A stretch of DNA of 64,000 nucleotides from Streptomyces sp. B21-105. Its GTDB lineage: Bacteria; Actinomycetota; Actinomycetes; Streptomycetales; Streptomycetaceae. The first letter of the stretch is position 1. Every line of letters starts with the position of its first letter. The position numbers and the translations under genes are program-made. Below, one piece after another: positions 43,932 to 52,402 of the stretch. The DNA lies in assembly GCF_036898465.1 (NCBI RefSeq), contig NZ_JARUMJ010000001.1:1-64000 (forward strand). The letters are read 5' to 3'. Below the pieces are notes generated by a model, which was not told the origin of the DNA, made no database searches, and worked only from the letters and a program-made list of their open reading frames with translations.

Positions 43932-44863
43932 TGAGCACGGTGACCACCCACGAGGCGTTCGTGCACCCTGCCCTTTTCTACTGCACCGAGCAGGAGTACA
44001 CGCAGCAGACGGTGGCCTTCCTGCGTGAGGGCCTGACCAACGGCGAGCCGATGGCTGTGGCGGTGCCCGGCCCCAACCTGGAGCTGATCAAGGCAGGTCT
44101 GGGCGGGGACGCCGAGGGCATCCTGTTCCTGGACATGACCGAGGCCGGCCGCAACCCGGGGCGGATCATCCCCAAGGTGCTGCGCGGATTCGCCGACGCC
44201 CACCCCAATGGGCGTGTGCGGATCATCGGTGAGCCGATCTGGGCCGGGCGCAGCGCGGTGGAGTACCCGGCCTGCGCGCAGCACGAGGCGCTGATCAACG
44301 CCGCGTTCGAGGGCCGGGCGGTGACGATCCTGTGCCCCTACGACGAGGTGCGGCTGGATCCGCAGGTGATCGCCGATGCACGGGTTACCCACCCGACCCT
44401 CCTCAGCGGGGAGGGCCGTGAGTCGGTCAGCGACGTCTACGACTGGCAGGCGGTCGTCTCCCGCTACAACCAGGAGCTGCCGACGGTGCCGGACGCCGCG
44501 GCCTTCCCCTACGGCGAGGGGGACCTTCCGGCGGTCCGCCAGTTCGCTCTCGCTGAGGCGATGCGGCTGGGCCTGGCCGGGGAGCGGCTGATGGATGTGG
44601 AGCTGGCGGTCGCGGAGTTGACGACCAACAGTGTGGTGCACGGCGGAGGCCGCGGGACACTCGCGGTCTGGGCCGAGCAGGGGCAGCTGGTGTGTGAGGT
44701 CCGTGATGCGGGCCGGCTGACCGATCCGCTGGCCGGCCGCCGGCCGCCGGAGCGCGGCCAGCTAGGCGGCCGGGGCCTGATGCTGGTCCACTACGTGGCC
44801 GACCTGGTGCGGCTGCACACCGGCGACGACGGCACGACCGTGCGCTTCTACCTCAGCTTGTGA
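43931..44863 (+). CDS. MEDS-domain plus HATPase (RsbW-like) signalling protein
   Basis: 310 residues. Residues 1-165 are a MEDS (DcmR-type sensory) domain: HPALFYCTEQEYTQQTVAFL, EPMAVAVPGPNLELIKAGLG, RIIPKVLRGFADAHPNGRVR and HEALINAAFEGRAVTILCPY. Residues 190-310 form an RsbW-like HATPase_c_2 domain with the N-box VELAVAELTTNSVVHGGGRG and the G-box GQLGGRGLMLVHYVADLVRL. No His-kinase dimerisation domain is present. This architecture is common in Streptomyces next to STAS genes and suggests a partner-switching module controlling a sigma factor or output elsewhere. A terminator follows. Confidence 0.88.
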   Translation: MSTVTTHEAFVHPALFYCTEQEYTQQTVAFLREGLTNGEPMAVAVPGPNLELIKAGLGGDAEGILFLDMTEAGRNPGRIIPKVLRGFADAHPNGRVRIIGEPIWAGRSAVEYPACAQHEALINAAFEGRAVTILCPYDEVRLDPQVIADARVTHPTLLSGEGRESVSDVYDWQAVVSRYNQELPTVPDAAAFPYGEGDLPAVRQFALAEAMRLGLAGERLMDVELAVAELTTNSVVHGGGRGTLAVWAEQGQLVCEVRDAGRLTDPLAGRRPPERGQLGGRGLMLVHYVADLVRLHTGDDGTTVRFYLSL

Positions 44864-44873
44864 CAGCACGCGT

Positions 44874-44902
44874 GGGCAGCCACCCTGTGCGGGTGGATGC
44901 CC
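44874..44902 (+). terminator. Hairpin terminator after the STAS/ATPase operon
   Basis: GGGCAGCCACCC (44874-44885) pairs with GGGTGGATGCCC (44891-44902) with one mismatch around a 5-base loop, 10 bases after the stop codon. It lies just before the left end of the IS3 element. Confidence 0.65.
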
Positions 44903-45229
44903 GCCCTGTCAATCCCCTCGAACTGTGGAGACCTTCCTATGCAGCCAGCTCCTCGGTGAAGCCGGCCCAGTAGTCGTGTTCGTAGTCGATCGGGCTCTTC
45001 CAATGGCAGCTGTGTAGCCGACGGGTGTTGTAGAAGTCGGTGATCCAGGTCGCGATGCTGATCCGGGCCGCGGCGCGGGTGGCGAAGGTGTGCCGGTGGA
45101 CGTACTCGACCTTCAGCACGCTGTTGAACGCCTCGCTGACGGCGTTGTCGAAACACGAGCCGACCCGGCCCATGGACTGGAAAACGCCCAGCCGGCGGCA
45201 GGCCCGGCGGAACCTCCGAGAGCCGTACT

Positions 45230-46721
45230 GGGCGAGTTCAACCAGTCGTTGCAACACAGGGCTGTTGCAGCGAGCGTAGCTGCTCTTCGAAGACCTCGGC
45301 CGGTGTCCGCCAACCGAGTACCTTGCGGGGCCGGTTGTTGATCGCCATGGCGACGGCTTCGAGGTCCGTGGACGACCAACGGGAGAGATCAGTGCCCTTC
45401 GGGAAGTACTGACGCAGCAGCCCGTTCGTGTTCTCGTTTGTCGGTCGTTGCCAGGGCGAGTGCGGATCGGCGAAGAACACCTTTGTCCCGGTATCGAGAG
45501 CGAACTGGGCATGACCGGAGAGTTCCTTCCCGCGGTCCCAGGTGAGGGTCTTGCGTAACTGCTCGGGCAGCGGTGCCATCGACGTGGTGAGCGCCGCGTT
45601 CATCGCGATCGCGCCATAGCCCCCGAGCGAGGGGCCGTTCTTCACGGGCGGCCTCTCGCCCCAGCCCTCAAGCCGGGGCAGGTGCACCAGGAGCGTGGAG
45701 CGGCTGCTGCGCTCGACAAGCGTGCCGATCGCGGAGCGGCCCGTCCCGATGATCAAATCGCCTTCCCAGTGTCCGGGGACCGCGCGGTCCCCGGCCTCGG
45801 CGGGGCGTTCACTGAGGATGACGTCCGCGGTGACATGCCCCTGCGGCTTGTTCTGCGACCGTGCACGGGGAACCCGCAGCGCCCGGCCGGTGCGCAGACA
45901 CATGACCAGTTCCCGCTTGAGCGCGCCACGGCCCTCGATGAACAGCGCCTGGTAGATCGCTTCGTGGCTGATGCGCATGGACTCATCATCGGGGAAGTCG
46001 ACACGGAGCCGGTGCGAGATCTGCTCCGGGCTCCATGCCGTCGCCCAACGCCTGTCCTGCCGATGCGGCTTGTTCAGCCCCTTCCACCCAGGCGTCTCAG
46101 GCCCGGTGACGATCATGCCGTCGGGGCGACGGACGCTGCCGGCGAGCCGCTCCTGCACGTACTCTCGCAACCTGTCGTCGCCTGCGAGCTTCGCGGTCTT
46201 CGGGCGCTTCGCAGCCTGCTGCGCTTTCCACTGCGCCACCAGAGCCCGGTAGACCGGTTTGCCGCCCCGGGTCGCCGCGTTGCGGCGCAGCTCGCGTGAG
46301 ATCGTGCCCGCGTCGCGGCCGATCCTGCGAGCGATCTCCCGCACGCCGAACTCCTGGGCGCGCAGCAGCGCGATCTCCTCACGCTCGGCGAACGACAGAT
46401 AGCGGCCGGTGGGCTCGTCCAGGCTGATCGGCGGCATCCCGCCAGCGTGACGGAACCACCGGGTTGCGACCGGCCATGAAACGCCAACAGCCACCGCGGC
46501 CTCTGCCGTCGTCACTCCCGACGCGATCCGCCGCCAGAAGTGGCGCTGCACCGCACGAGACGGCTCCGGCCGACCCGGTGAACGCATCGGCGGTCGCATC
46601 GCCCGATCCGCCGCCCACTGCCGTCGCGCTCCCGCAGGCGCCTTTGGCACCTTCTGCTTCCGGTCTCGTCCCATCGCATACCTCCGTGATCAAGGTGTTG
46701 CGACGACCAGTTGAATCCGCC
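45230..46721 (-). mobile_element. IS30-family insertion sequence with 2-bp target duplication
   Basis: Ends GGCGAGTTCAACCAGTCGTT and, on the other side, the complement of GGCGGATTCAACTGGTCGTC: imperfect terminal repeats of about 28 bp. CT is duplicated at 45228-45229 and 46722-46723. One intact transposase fills the element. Confidence 0.82.
45238..46674 (-). CDS. IS30-family transposase, full length
   Basis: 478 residues, no frameshift. N-terminal HTH units: TAEAAVAVGVSWPVATRWFR and LSFAEREEIALLRAQEFGVR then EIARRIGRDAGTISRELRRN. The rve domain carries the DDE residues in GDRAVPGHWEGDLIIGTGRS, TLTWDRGKELSGHAQFALD and HSPWQRPTNENTNGLLRQYF. The C-terminal NNRPRKVLGWRTPAEVFEEQ is standard. It appears functional and is the least damaged transposase in the window. 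Confidence 0.9.
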   Translation of the reverse strand: MGRDRKQKVPKAPAGARRQWAADRAMRPPMRSPGRPEPSRAVQRHFWRRIASGVTTAEAAVAVGVSWPVATRWFRHAGGMPPISLDEPTGRYLSFAEREEIALLRAQEFGVREIARRIGRDAGTISRELRRNAATRGGKPVYRALVAQWKAQQAAKRPKTAKLAGDDRLREYVQERLAGSVRRPDGMIVTGPETPGWKGLNKPHRQDRRWATAWSPEQISHRLRVDFPDDESMRISHEAIYQALFIEGRGALKRELVMCLRTGRALRVPRARSQNKPQGHVTADVILSERPAEAGDRAVPGHWEGDLIIGTGRSAIGTLVERSSRSTLLVHLPRLEGWGERPPVKNGPSLGGYGAIAMNAALTTSMAPLPEQLRKTLTWDRGKELSGHAQFALDTGTKVFFADPHSPWQRPTNENTNGLLRQYFPKGTDLSRWSSTDLEAVAMAINNRPRKVLGWRTPAEVFEEQLRSLQQPCVATTG

Positions 46722-47332
46722 CTCGCTGCCGCGGTCCGTGTGGAAAATGACACCGCACACGTCCCCGCCGCGGGTCGCCGCGGCCATGCGCAGGGCGGCG
46801 ACGACCAGCCCAGCATCGTGGCGTGCCCCCATCGCGTAGCCCAGACGCCGGGAGAAGAGGTCGATGACCGTGGCCAGGTACAGCTTGCCCTCGCCGGTTT
46901 CGATCTCCGTCATGTCCCCGCACCAGACCAGGTCGGGTGCCTCGGCGGTGAAGTCGCGGCGCACGAAGTCCGGGGCCGTCGGCCGCTTCCCCGGGCGGGT
47001 CAGCCCCCGCCGTCTGCGCACCTTCCGGGCGACCAAGCCCAGCTCGGCCATGATCTTCGCGATGGTGTTCACCGAGACCCGCCAGCCCTGCCGGACCAGC
47101 CTGATCCAGATCCTCGGCGAGCCGTAGGTGCCGCCGGAGTCGTCGAACTCCCCCTTCACCGCCTCAATCAGATACTGTCTGCGCAGCTCGCGTCGGGTGG
47201 GCTGGTAGGTGCGGCGCTTGTAGAACCACGACTCGCTCACGCCCAGGGCGCGGCAGGAGACGCGGTGCGAAATGCCGTGCTCGGTCCTGAAGTCGCTGAT
47301 CACCCCGACGACGGACGCCGGGTCCGCCACGG

Positions 47333-47620
47333 CTACTTCACCCACAGGACCATGCAGCGTTTGAGTACATCACGCTCCATGGCCAGCTCCTTGTTGTTCC
47401 GCCTGAGCCGGGCATTCTCCCTCCTCAGACGCTCCAGCTCGTCAGCACCACCAGCCGGTGCGGCCTCCGTCCGGCGGGCACGGGAGACCCAGCTCGCCAG
47501 CGTGGTCTCGTTGATCCCCAGGTCTTCGGCGACCTCCGCGATCGTCTTGCCGGTCTCCATGACGATCCGTACAGCTCCCTCACGGAACTCCGGGTCGAAC
47601 TTCCGTCGCTTCTCCGCCAT
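47333..47620 (-). CDS. IS3 OrfA (HTH_Tnp_1)
   Basis: 95 residues from MAEKRRKFDPEFREGAVRIV. The HTH is KTIAEVAEDLGINETTLASW and the leucine zipper that mediates OrfA/OrfAB contacts is ELERLRRENARLRRNNKELA. It ends MVLWVK, overlapping orfB. It would normally join OrfB through a programmed frameshift, but OrfB is interrupted here. Confidence 0.88.
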   Translation of the reverse strand: MAEKRRKFDPEFREGAVRIVMETGKTIAEVAEDLGINETTLASWVSRARRTEAAPAGGADELERLRRENARLRRNNKELAMERDVLKRCMVLWVK

Positions 47621-47804
47621 GACTCCCAACTTCCCCTGCAGTCATGGTCTCTACGCTACGAGGGGAGGGTCACAGCGACGAGAGGTACGGGAACCCTAGG
47701 AGTGCCTGCAACCGGGGGCACTGGTTCCGAAACACGAGAAGGCGCGTGGTGCCTGTGCGAGGTCAGGACCCGGTCGGTCGGGACTGGTGAGGGCCTGGTG
47801 TGAC

Positions 47805-48818
47805 TCAGGGCTTGAGGATCAGACGTAGCGGGTTGCCCTCCTTCGTGCGCAGGCGCTCTACGGCGACGCTCGCCTTCTCCAGCGGCAGTACGTCGGTGAT
47901 GGACCGGGAGAAGTCGAGCCGTCCGCCGCCCACGAGTTCCACGAGCTGCGGTACGGCGTCGAGCTTGGTGCCGAAGTGCCCGCGGACCTCCTGCTTCAAG
48001 TAGCTGAACATGGCACTGTCGTTCACGACGAGCGGCCGGCCGGACAGTCCGGCCAGGATCAGGCGGCCTCCTGGCGCCAGGACGGTCAAGGCCTGCTCGT
48101 GCACGGTGCTGACGCCGGCGAAGTCGAACGCCGCGTTCAGAGCCCGTCCCTTGGTGACGGACAGCACCTGCTCCCTGAACGTTTGGATGCCGGAGTCGAG
48201 GGCAACGTCCGCACCTAGGTCCAACGCCCGCCCTCGCGCGGCGGCAACCGGGTCGACCGCGATGATCGGGAAAACGCCGACGGCCCGCAGCAACTGCACG
48301 GCGTGGGCTCCCAGACCAGCCACGCCCCAGACACCGGCCGCCTCCGCCCGGCCGGACGGCGCCGGTACGTGCGATGGCGTCCCACGGGGTCGACACGGCG
48401 TCGGGGATGATCGCCGCCTGCTCGAACGGAAGGGAGTCGGGCAGGGGGAACACGGACTCGACGCTCGCCAGGGTGTATTCGGCCCAACCGCCGTCGAAAT
48501 CCACTCCGCGGGTATGCATCTGACCACCCCTGGTGTCACCGCCTGCAGGACCACCCGCTGGCCGAGGGTGAACTGAGTGACGTCGTCGCCGAGTTCGGCG
48601 ATCGTGCCGGAGACCTCGTGGCCGACGGTGACGTTGTCGCCCTGGAGGTGCGGAGGACGGCCGAGGGTGCCGTCGATGAGGTGGACGTCGGACATGCACA
48701 CTCCGGCCGCCGCAACCTCGATGAGCACATGGCCGGGGCCGGCCGTCGGCCGGGGTGCCTCCTCGATCGTCAGCGTATGGGTGGGCAGGTGCAGGCGCGC
48801 GGCTCGCATGAGGGTCAT
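47805..48818 (-). pseudogene. Zn-type alcohol dehydrogenase with two compensating frameshifts
   Basis: The ATG at 48818 starts the medium-chain dehydrogenase: AAAGVCMSDVHLIDGTLGRP (catalytic Cys), NVTVGHEVSGTIAELGDDVT (GHE motif). After RVVLQAVTP the frame shifts near 48527 to GGQMHTRGVDFDGGWAEYTL and LPFEQAAIIPDAVSTPWDAI, and near 48350 back to VWGVAGLGAHAVQLLRAVGV (Rossmann GxGxxG variant), ending PLEKASVAVERLRTKEGNPL. Without shifts it would be about 340 residues. The gene starts directly after a broken AMP-ligase gene on the same strand, with no spacer for a C-terminus. Confidence 0.75.
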
Positions 48819-48825
48819 GGATGTG

Positions 48826-49598
48826 TCACTCTTCTGAAGGGCTTCCTCGGATCTCCACGCGTACCAGCGGAGCGGGGCGGCCTGCCGCCGACAGCCGGGA
48901 GTCGTCGGCGATCCTGCCGTCGGTGAAGTGCTCCTCGGGCCGCAGGAAGGCGATCGCGGCCGGTGCCTCCGTCTGCCCGTAACCCTGGAACATGACAGGG
49001 CCGAAGAACCCTGGAACATGACAGGGCCGAAGACCTCGATGGCTCGGCGCAGTTTCTCCGTCGACATGGGCGCGGAGCCGTACATGAGGTACTTCGGTGA
49101 GGAGCAGTCCCGCTGCTCGATGCCCTGGATCTCCAGCAGCCGGTAGATCACGGTCGGGGGCAGAAAAAGCTCGGTGACGCGGTGCTTCTCCATCAGGTCG
49201 AGCAGCTGCACCGGATCCGGCCGGCTCATCACTACGACCGTGCCGCCGCGCGCCGTGCAGGGCAGCGTGAGGGTGCCCACCGTGTGCGTCATCGGTGCGG
49301 CGACGAGGTTCACGACGGGGTCGTCCCGGTGGGTCGACGGCGAACAGGGCCACGCACTCATCCGGCAGATCGCCTTCGCCGAGCGGACGAATCCGCCTGC
49401 CTCCAGCACGGCCCGGGTGACCGTGTCGCTCTCGTCCGGTGCCGCGTCGACCCGGCGGCAGCGCGGGTCGGTGACGCATGGTCGTGCCGTACGGGCGGCC
49501 GGCGGGTGGTGCGCGGCGCGGTGGACGTACAGCACCACGCCGCACCGCCGACCCCCGTCCGCCGAGGTCACCGGCCGTGTTACCCGTGCGAGGGTCAC
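48826..49598 (-). pseudogene. AMP-dependent acyl ligase, middle fragment with a 26-bp tandem duplication
   Basis: The minus-strand reading PVVNLVAAPMTHTVGTLTLP, CTARGGTVVVMSRPDPVQLL, DLMEKHRVTELFLPPTVIYR and KYLMYGSAPMSTEKLRRAIE is the central part of acyl-CoA synthetases. FGPVMFQG is then repeated because 48981-49006 is duplicated at 49007-49032, which shifts the frame. GYGQTEAPAAIAFLRPEEHF (the A5-type motif) follows in the new frame. Both ends are missing; the C-terminal domain is absent before the dehydrogenase starts. Confidence 0.78.
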
Positions 49599-50089
49599 GG
49601 TGACTCGTTGTCCAGCTGTTCGAGGATGCGGTTAGAGAGCCGCGCGAAGGTGGCGAGTTCGTCCGTGCCGAGGGCGTCGATGACCAGGCGGCGGACCGTG
49701 GCTACATGGTGGGGTGCGGCGGCCTCGATGGTTTTGCGGCCGGCCGGTGTGATGGCGACGAAGGCACCGCGTCCGTCCTCGGCGCAATCTTCCCGGGCCA
49801 CCAGGCCGCGTTTGGTCATCCTGGCGATCTGGTGGGACAGGCGGCTCTGTTCCCACTCGATGGTGTTGGCGAGGTCCTGGAATCGTTGCCGGCCGTCGGG
49901 GGTGTCGGTGAGGGCAACGAGGATCTGGAAGTCGGCGCCGGACAGTTTGTGCGCCTTCAGGTCACGCTCCAGTGTGGCCGAGAGTTTCTGGTGCAGGCGG
50001 ATGAAGGCGCGCCAGGCGTCCTGCTCGGCGGGGCTCAGCCATGCGGGTGTGTCGTTCATGTGCAGCGAGTTTACCTGGGTGCTTGACAT
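49595..50089 (-). CDS. MarR-family regulator
   Basis: 164 residues from the ATG at 50089, with GGAGG eight bases upstream. The winged HTH is typical: HKLSGADFQILVALTDTPDG, FQDLANTIEWEQSRLSHQIA (recognition helix), RMTKRGLVAREDCAEDGRGA (wing), then ITPAGRKTIEAAAPHHVATV. It is divergent from the NmrA-like gene and overlaps the palindrome TGACATGTCA, so it is probably autoregulated and controls that gene. The ATG at 50059 is an alternative. Confidence 0.88.
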   Translation of the reverse strand: MSSTQVNSLHMNDTPAWLSPAEQDAWRAFIRLHQKLSATLERDLKAHKLSGADFQILVALTDTPDGRQRFQDLANTIEWEQSRLSHQIARMTKRGLVAREDCAEDGRGAFVAITPAGRKTIEAAAPHHVATVRRLVIDALGTDELATFARLSNRILEQLDNESP

Positions 50090-50135
50090 GTCATACACCT
50101 CCGCCCTAACGTACATGACACATCATCTGACACGT
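50084..50135. promoter_or_regulatory. Operator region between the MarR and NmrA genes
   Basis: A perfect 10-bp palindrome TGACATGTCA lies at 50084-50093. Related half sites (CATGACACATCAT, CTGACACG) follow within 50 bases. This arrangement is typical of MarR binding sites in divergent promoters. Confidence 0.5.
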
Positions 50136-50217
50136 CGTGCACCTTTGGGCGCCGAGTTGGATGACGTGACATGCAGTAGGGGTGTGTCGCCCCCGACCCA
50201 ACAAGAAGGAGAAGGCC

Positions 50218-51162
50218 GTGGCGGAGAAGAAGGTCATCGCGGTGGTCGGCGCGACCGGTTCCCAGGGCGGCGGGCTGGCCAGGACGATCCTGGCCGACGC
50301 CGGTGGCGGGTTCGCGGTACGTGCGCTGACCCGCAACCCCGACGCGGACACCGCACGCGAGCTCGCGGCCCTGGGTGCCGAGGTGGTGAAGGCCGACCTC
50401 GGCGACCTGCGGAGCCTGACGCAGGCGTTCGACGGGGCGCACGGGGCGTTCCTTGTGACCAACTTCTGGGCGGACATGTCGCCCGAGAGGGAGAAGCAGG
50501 AGGCGGCAACCATGGCCCGGGCCGCCAAGGACGCGGGCGTGGCCCATGTGATCTGGTCGACGCTGGAGGACACCCGCGACTACATCCCGCTCGACGACGA
50601 GCGCATGCCGACGCTGATGGGCGGCTACAAGGTGCCGCACTTCGACGCCAAGGCCGAGGCCAACCAGTTCTTCACCGACGCCGGAGTGCCGACCACCTTC
50701 CTGCAGACCACCTTCTACTGGGAGAACCTGCTCGGCCCGATGGCGCCGCGACGGGGAGACGACGGCCGGCTCGTGCTGGCCATGCCGATGGCCGACAGCC
50801 TGCTCGCCGGCATCGCCGCCGAAGACATCGGCAAGACCGCCTACGGCATCTTCCGCCGCGGCGGCGACCTCATCGGCCGCACCGTGTCTATCGCGGGCGA
50901 GCACCTGACCGGCAAGCAGATGGCCGAGCAGCTCAGCGTGGCCCTGGGTGAAGACGTGGCGTACGTGCCGGTGCCCTTCGACGTGATGCGGGCGCAGCCG
51001 TTCCCCGCCGCGGCCGAGTCGGGCAACATGTTCCAGTTCTATGCGGAAGTGCCCCAGTTCAACGCGGTCCGCGACCTCGACGTCGTCCGCGACCTGAACC
51101 CGCAGCTGCAGACGTTCCAGGAGTGGCTGAACGCACACAAGCCCGCCTTCACCGACGCCTGA
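50218..51162 (+). CDS. NmrA-like NAD(P)-binding oxidoreductase
   Basis: 314 residues; GTG with AAGGAG upstream. The Rossmann motif is VIAVVGATGSQGGGLARTIL, followed by VRALTRNPDADTARELAALG, GAFLVTNFWADMSPEREKQE and HFDAKAEANQFFTDAGVPTT, the NmrA/HSCARG pattern. The SDR YxxxK is absent (as in NmrA proteins), so it may sense the NADP(H)/NAD(H) state or reduce quinones. The divergent MarR repressor is the likely regulator. Confidence 0.88.
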   Translation: MAEKKVIAVVGATGSQGGGLARTILADAGGGFAVRALTRNPDADTARELAALGAEVVKADLGDLRSLTQAFDGAHGAFLVTNFWADMSPEREKQEAATMARAAKDAGVAHVIWSTLEDTRDYIPLDDERMPTLMGGYKVPHFDAKAEANQFFTDAGVPTTFLQTTFYWENLLGPMAPRRGDDGRLVLAMPMADSLLAGIAAEDIGKTAYGIFRRGGDLIGRTVSIAGEHLTGKQMAEQLSVALGEDVAYVPVPFDVMRAQPFPAAAESGNMFQFYAEVPQFNAVRDLDVVRDLNPQLQTFQEWLNAHKPAFTDA

Positions 51163-51380
51163 CGGGCGACCCGGCGGACCTCGTTCCCCGCACCTAACCC
51201 TCCAGGGCCAGGCGTTCCCGCTGAACGCCGCTCTCGTCCCGTCGCGACGGCTGCGGCTGCGGCTCACCCGACCTCGTAGCTGATCACGGCTGTTGGAGCC
51301 GAGGTCGCACCACCGGAGCACATCGGGACGCATCACGAGAAACGTCGTGGCCCTGTCTGATACCCCCTGATTGGTAACTC

Positions 51381-51761
51381 ATGAACATCGTTTTGTGGAT
51401 TCTGGCCGGCCTGCTCGCCGCGATCTTCCTGGGCGCCGGCGGCGCGAAGCTGGCCCAGCCGAAGGACAAGCTCGTCGCCTCGCCGAACATGGCGTGGGCC
51501 GAGGACTTCTCTCCGGGCATGCTCAAGCTGATCGGCGCCCTGGAGGTGCTGGCCGCGATCGGGTTGATCCTGCCCGCCGCGCTGGACATCATCCCCGTCC
51601 TGGTTCCGGTGGCCGCCTTCGGCCTCGTGCTGGTGATGGCCGGGGCGGCGATAACCCATGCCAGACGCAAGGAGTCCAGCGCAATCGTGCCGAACCTCGT
51701 GCTGATCGTACTGGCCGGTGCGGTGGCATGGGGCCGTTTCGGCCCGTACTCCTTCGCCTGA
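51381..51761 (+). CDS. DoxX-family membrane protein
   Basis: 126 residues, four predicted helices: MNIVLWILAGLLAAIFLGAG (with the conserved GAGGAKL), PGMLKLIGALEVLAAIGLIL, IIPVLVPVAAFGLVLVMAGA and PNLVLIVLAGAVAWGRFGPY. DoxX proteins are small quinone-interacting or stress-related membrane proteins. It follows the NmrA gene by 218 bases with no clear promoter between. Co-regulation is possible. Confidence 0.85.
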   Translation: MNIVLWILAGLLAAIFLGAGGAKLAQPKDKLVASPNMAWAEDFSPGMLKLIGALEVLAAIGLILPAALDIIPVLVPVAAFGLVLVMAGAAITHARRKESSAIVPNLVLIVLAGAVAWGRFGPYSFA

Positions 51762-52072
51762 TCGCCACAGCGTGCGTACAGGAGTGCGCGCACTGCCCGC
51801 CATCACCCTCGAGGACGTCCTCGGCCTGCTCCGGCTGCCCACGCTCGCCCCTGTCAGGACCAGGATCCCCGCTGGCACCGGTGAGCCTGGGAACGCACTG
51901 GATCGCGGGTCGACCGAGGGTGTCGCACACCGTGCTGAACACGATGACGGCTTGTGCGGCTCCGCACCCGGCCGGAGGGGGCGCCGATGCCGCGGTGGCG
52001 CGCGGGCGAGCGGGGGCGTCGTGGAGCCGGCCGAATACCGAGAACCTCGTAGTCGGTCCGCGTCCAGGAACG
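51762..52072. other. No supported gene
   Basis: Frames on both strands lack start signals and motifs. A plus-strand stretch near 51790 (RALPAITLEDVLGLLRLPTL) has a protein-like feel but has no clear beginning or end. It may be degraded coding sequence. Confidence 0.35.
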
Positions 52073-52073
52073 T

Positions 52074-52225
52074 CAGCGAACTGGCTGAACGCGACATCGC
52101 CTACGGCCGCCTCGAGGGCATGGTTCCGCACAAGTGCCGATCACACTGGGCCGGGACTTCGCCGGGATCGTCGAGGCCGTCGGTGAAGGCATCAGCGAGG
52201 TGGAGGTCGGCTGCCGGCCGTCTTC
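52074..52225 (+). pseudogene. Zn-independent quinone oxidoreductase (MDR), short remnant
   Basis: RDIAYGRLEGMVPHK in one frame continues, after a frameshift at about 52135, as PITLGRDFAGIVEAVGEGIS and EVEVG in another. This is the GroES-like N-terminal region of MDR/zeta-crystallin-type oxidoreductases. Only about 50 residues survive. Confidence 0.62.
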
Positions 52226-52402
52226 GGGGCCGCGCCGGCGGCCCCGAAGACAGGTTATGGCCCAGGCCGCACCGACGTCGTGCACCGGCCGTGCCCCGAG
52301 ATCCTTGGGCGCGCGGCGAGGTCGCCCCGCAAGTCGCCTGAACCCGGCCCATCCCCCCTTCGTCACTCCGTCTCCTTTCGAGCCGGGCACCAGGGAGCAA
52401 CC

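Larger units (their letters stand above)
44937..47345 (-). pseudogene. IS3 OrfB interrupted by IS30
   Basis: The N-terminal part (47345 to 46722) reads VVGVISDFRTEHGISHRVSC, SGGTYGSPRIWIRLVRQGWR, FTAEAPDLVWCGDMTEIETG (first Asp) and VCGVIFHTDRGSE (second Asp). IS30 begins at that point. Translation resumes at 45229 with YGSRRFRRACRRLGVFQSMG, SCFDNAVSEAFNSVLKVEYV (Glu) to EELAA at 44937. Joining the halves at the CT duplication restores SEYGS in frame. The start overlaps the orfA stop by 13 bases. One residue (Val in HSVCHW) is missing relative to the 36229 copy. Confidence 0.85.
44908..47672 (-). mobile_element. IS3-family element split by an IS30 insertion
   Basis: orfA (47333-47620) and both parts of orfB are on the minus strand; an IS30 (45230-46721) lies between the orfB parts. 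The ends form an imperfect inverted repeat (left CCCCTCGAACTGTGGAGACC; reverse complement of right CCCCTCGTAGCGTAGAGACC). Without the IS30 it would be about 1.27 kb, a normal IS3. Its 3' 270 bp are repeated at 36227-36504. Confidence 0.82.

Noticed and set aside
43100..44641. 513-codon minus-strand frame through the STAS and ATPase genes
   Set aside because: Antisense to two well-supported genes. Only its last 150 codons (43100-43580) lie outside them, and those are noted as unassigned.
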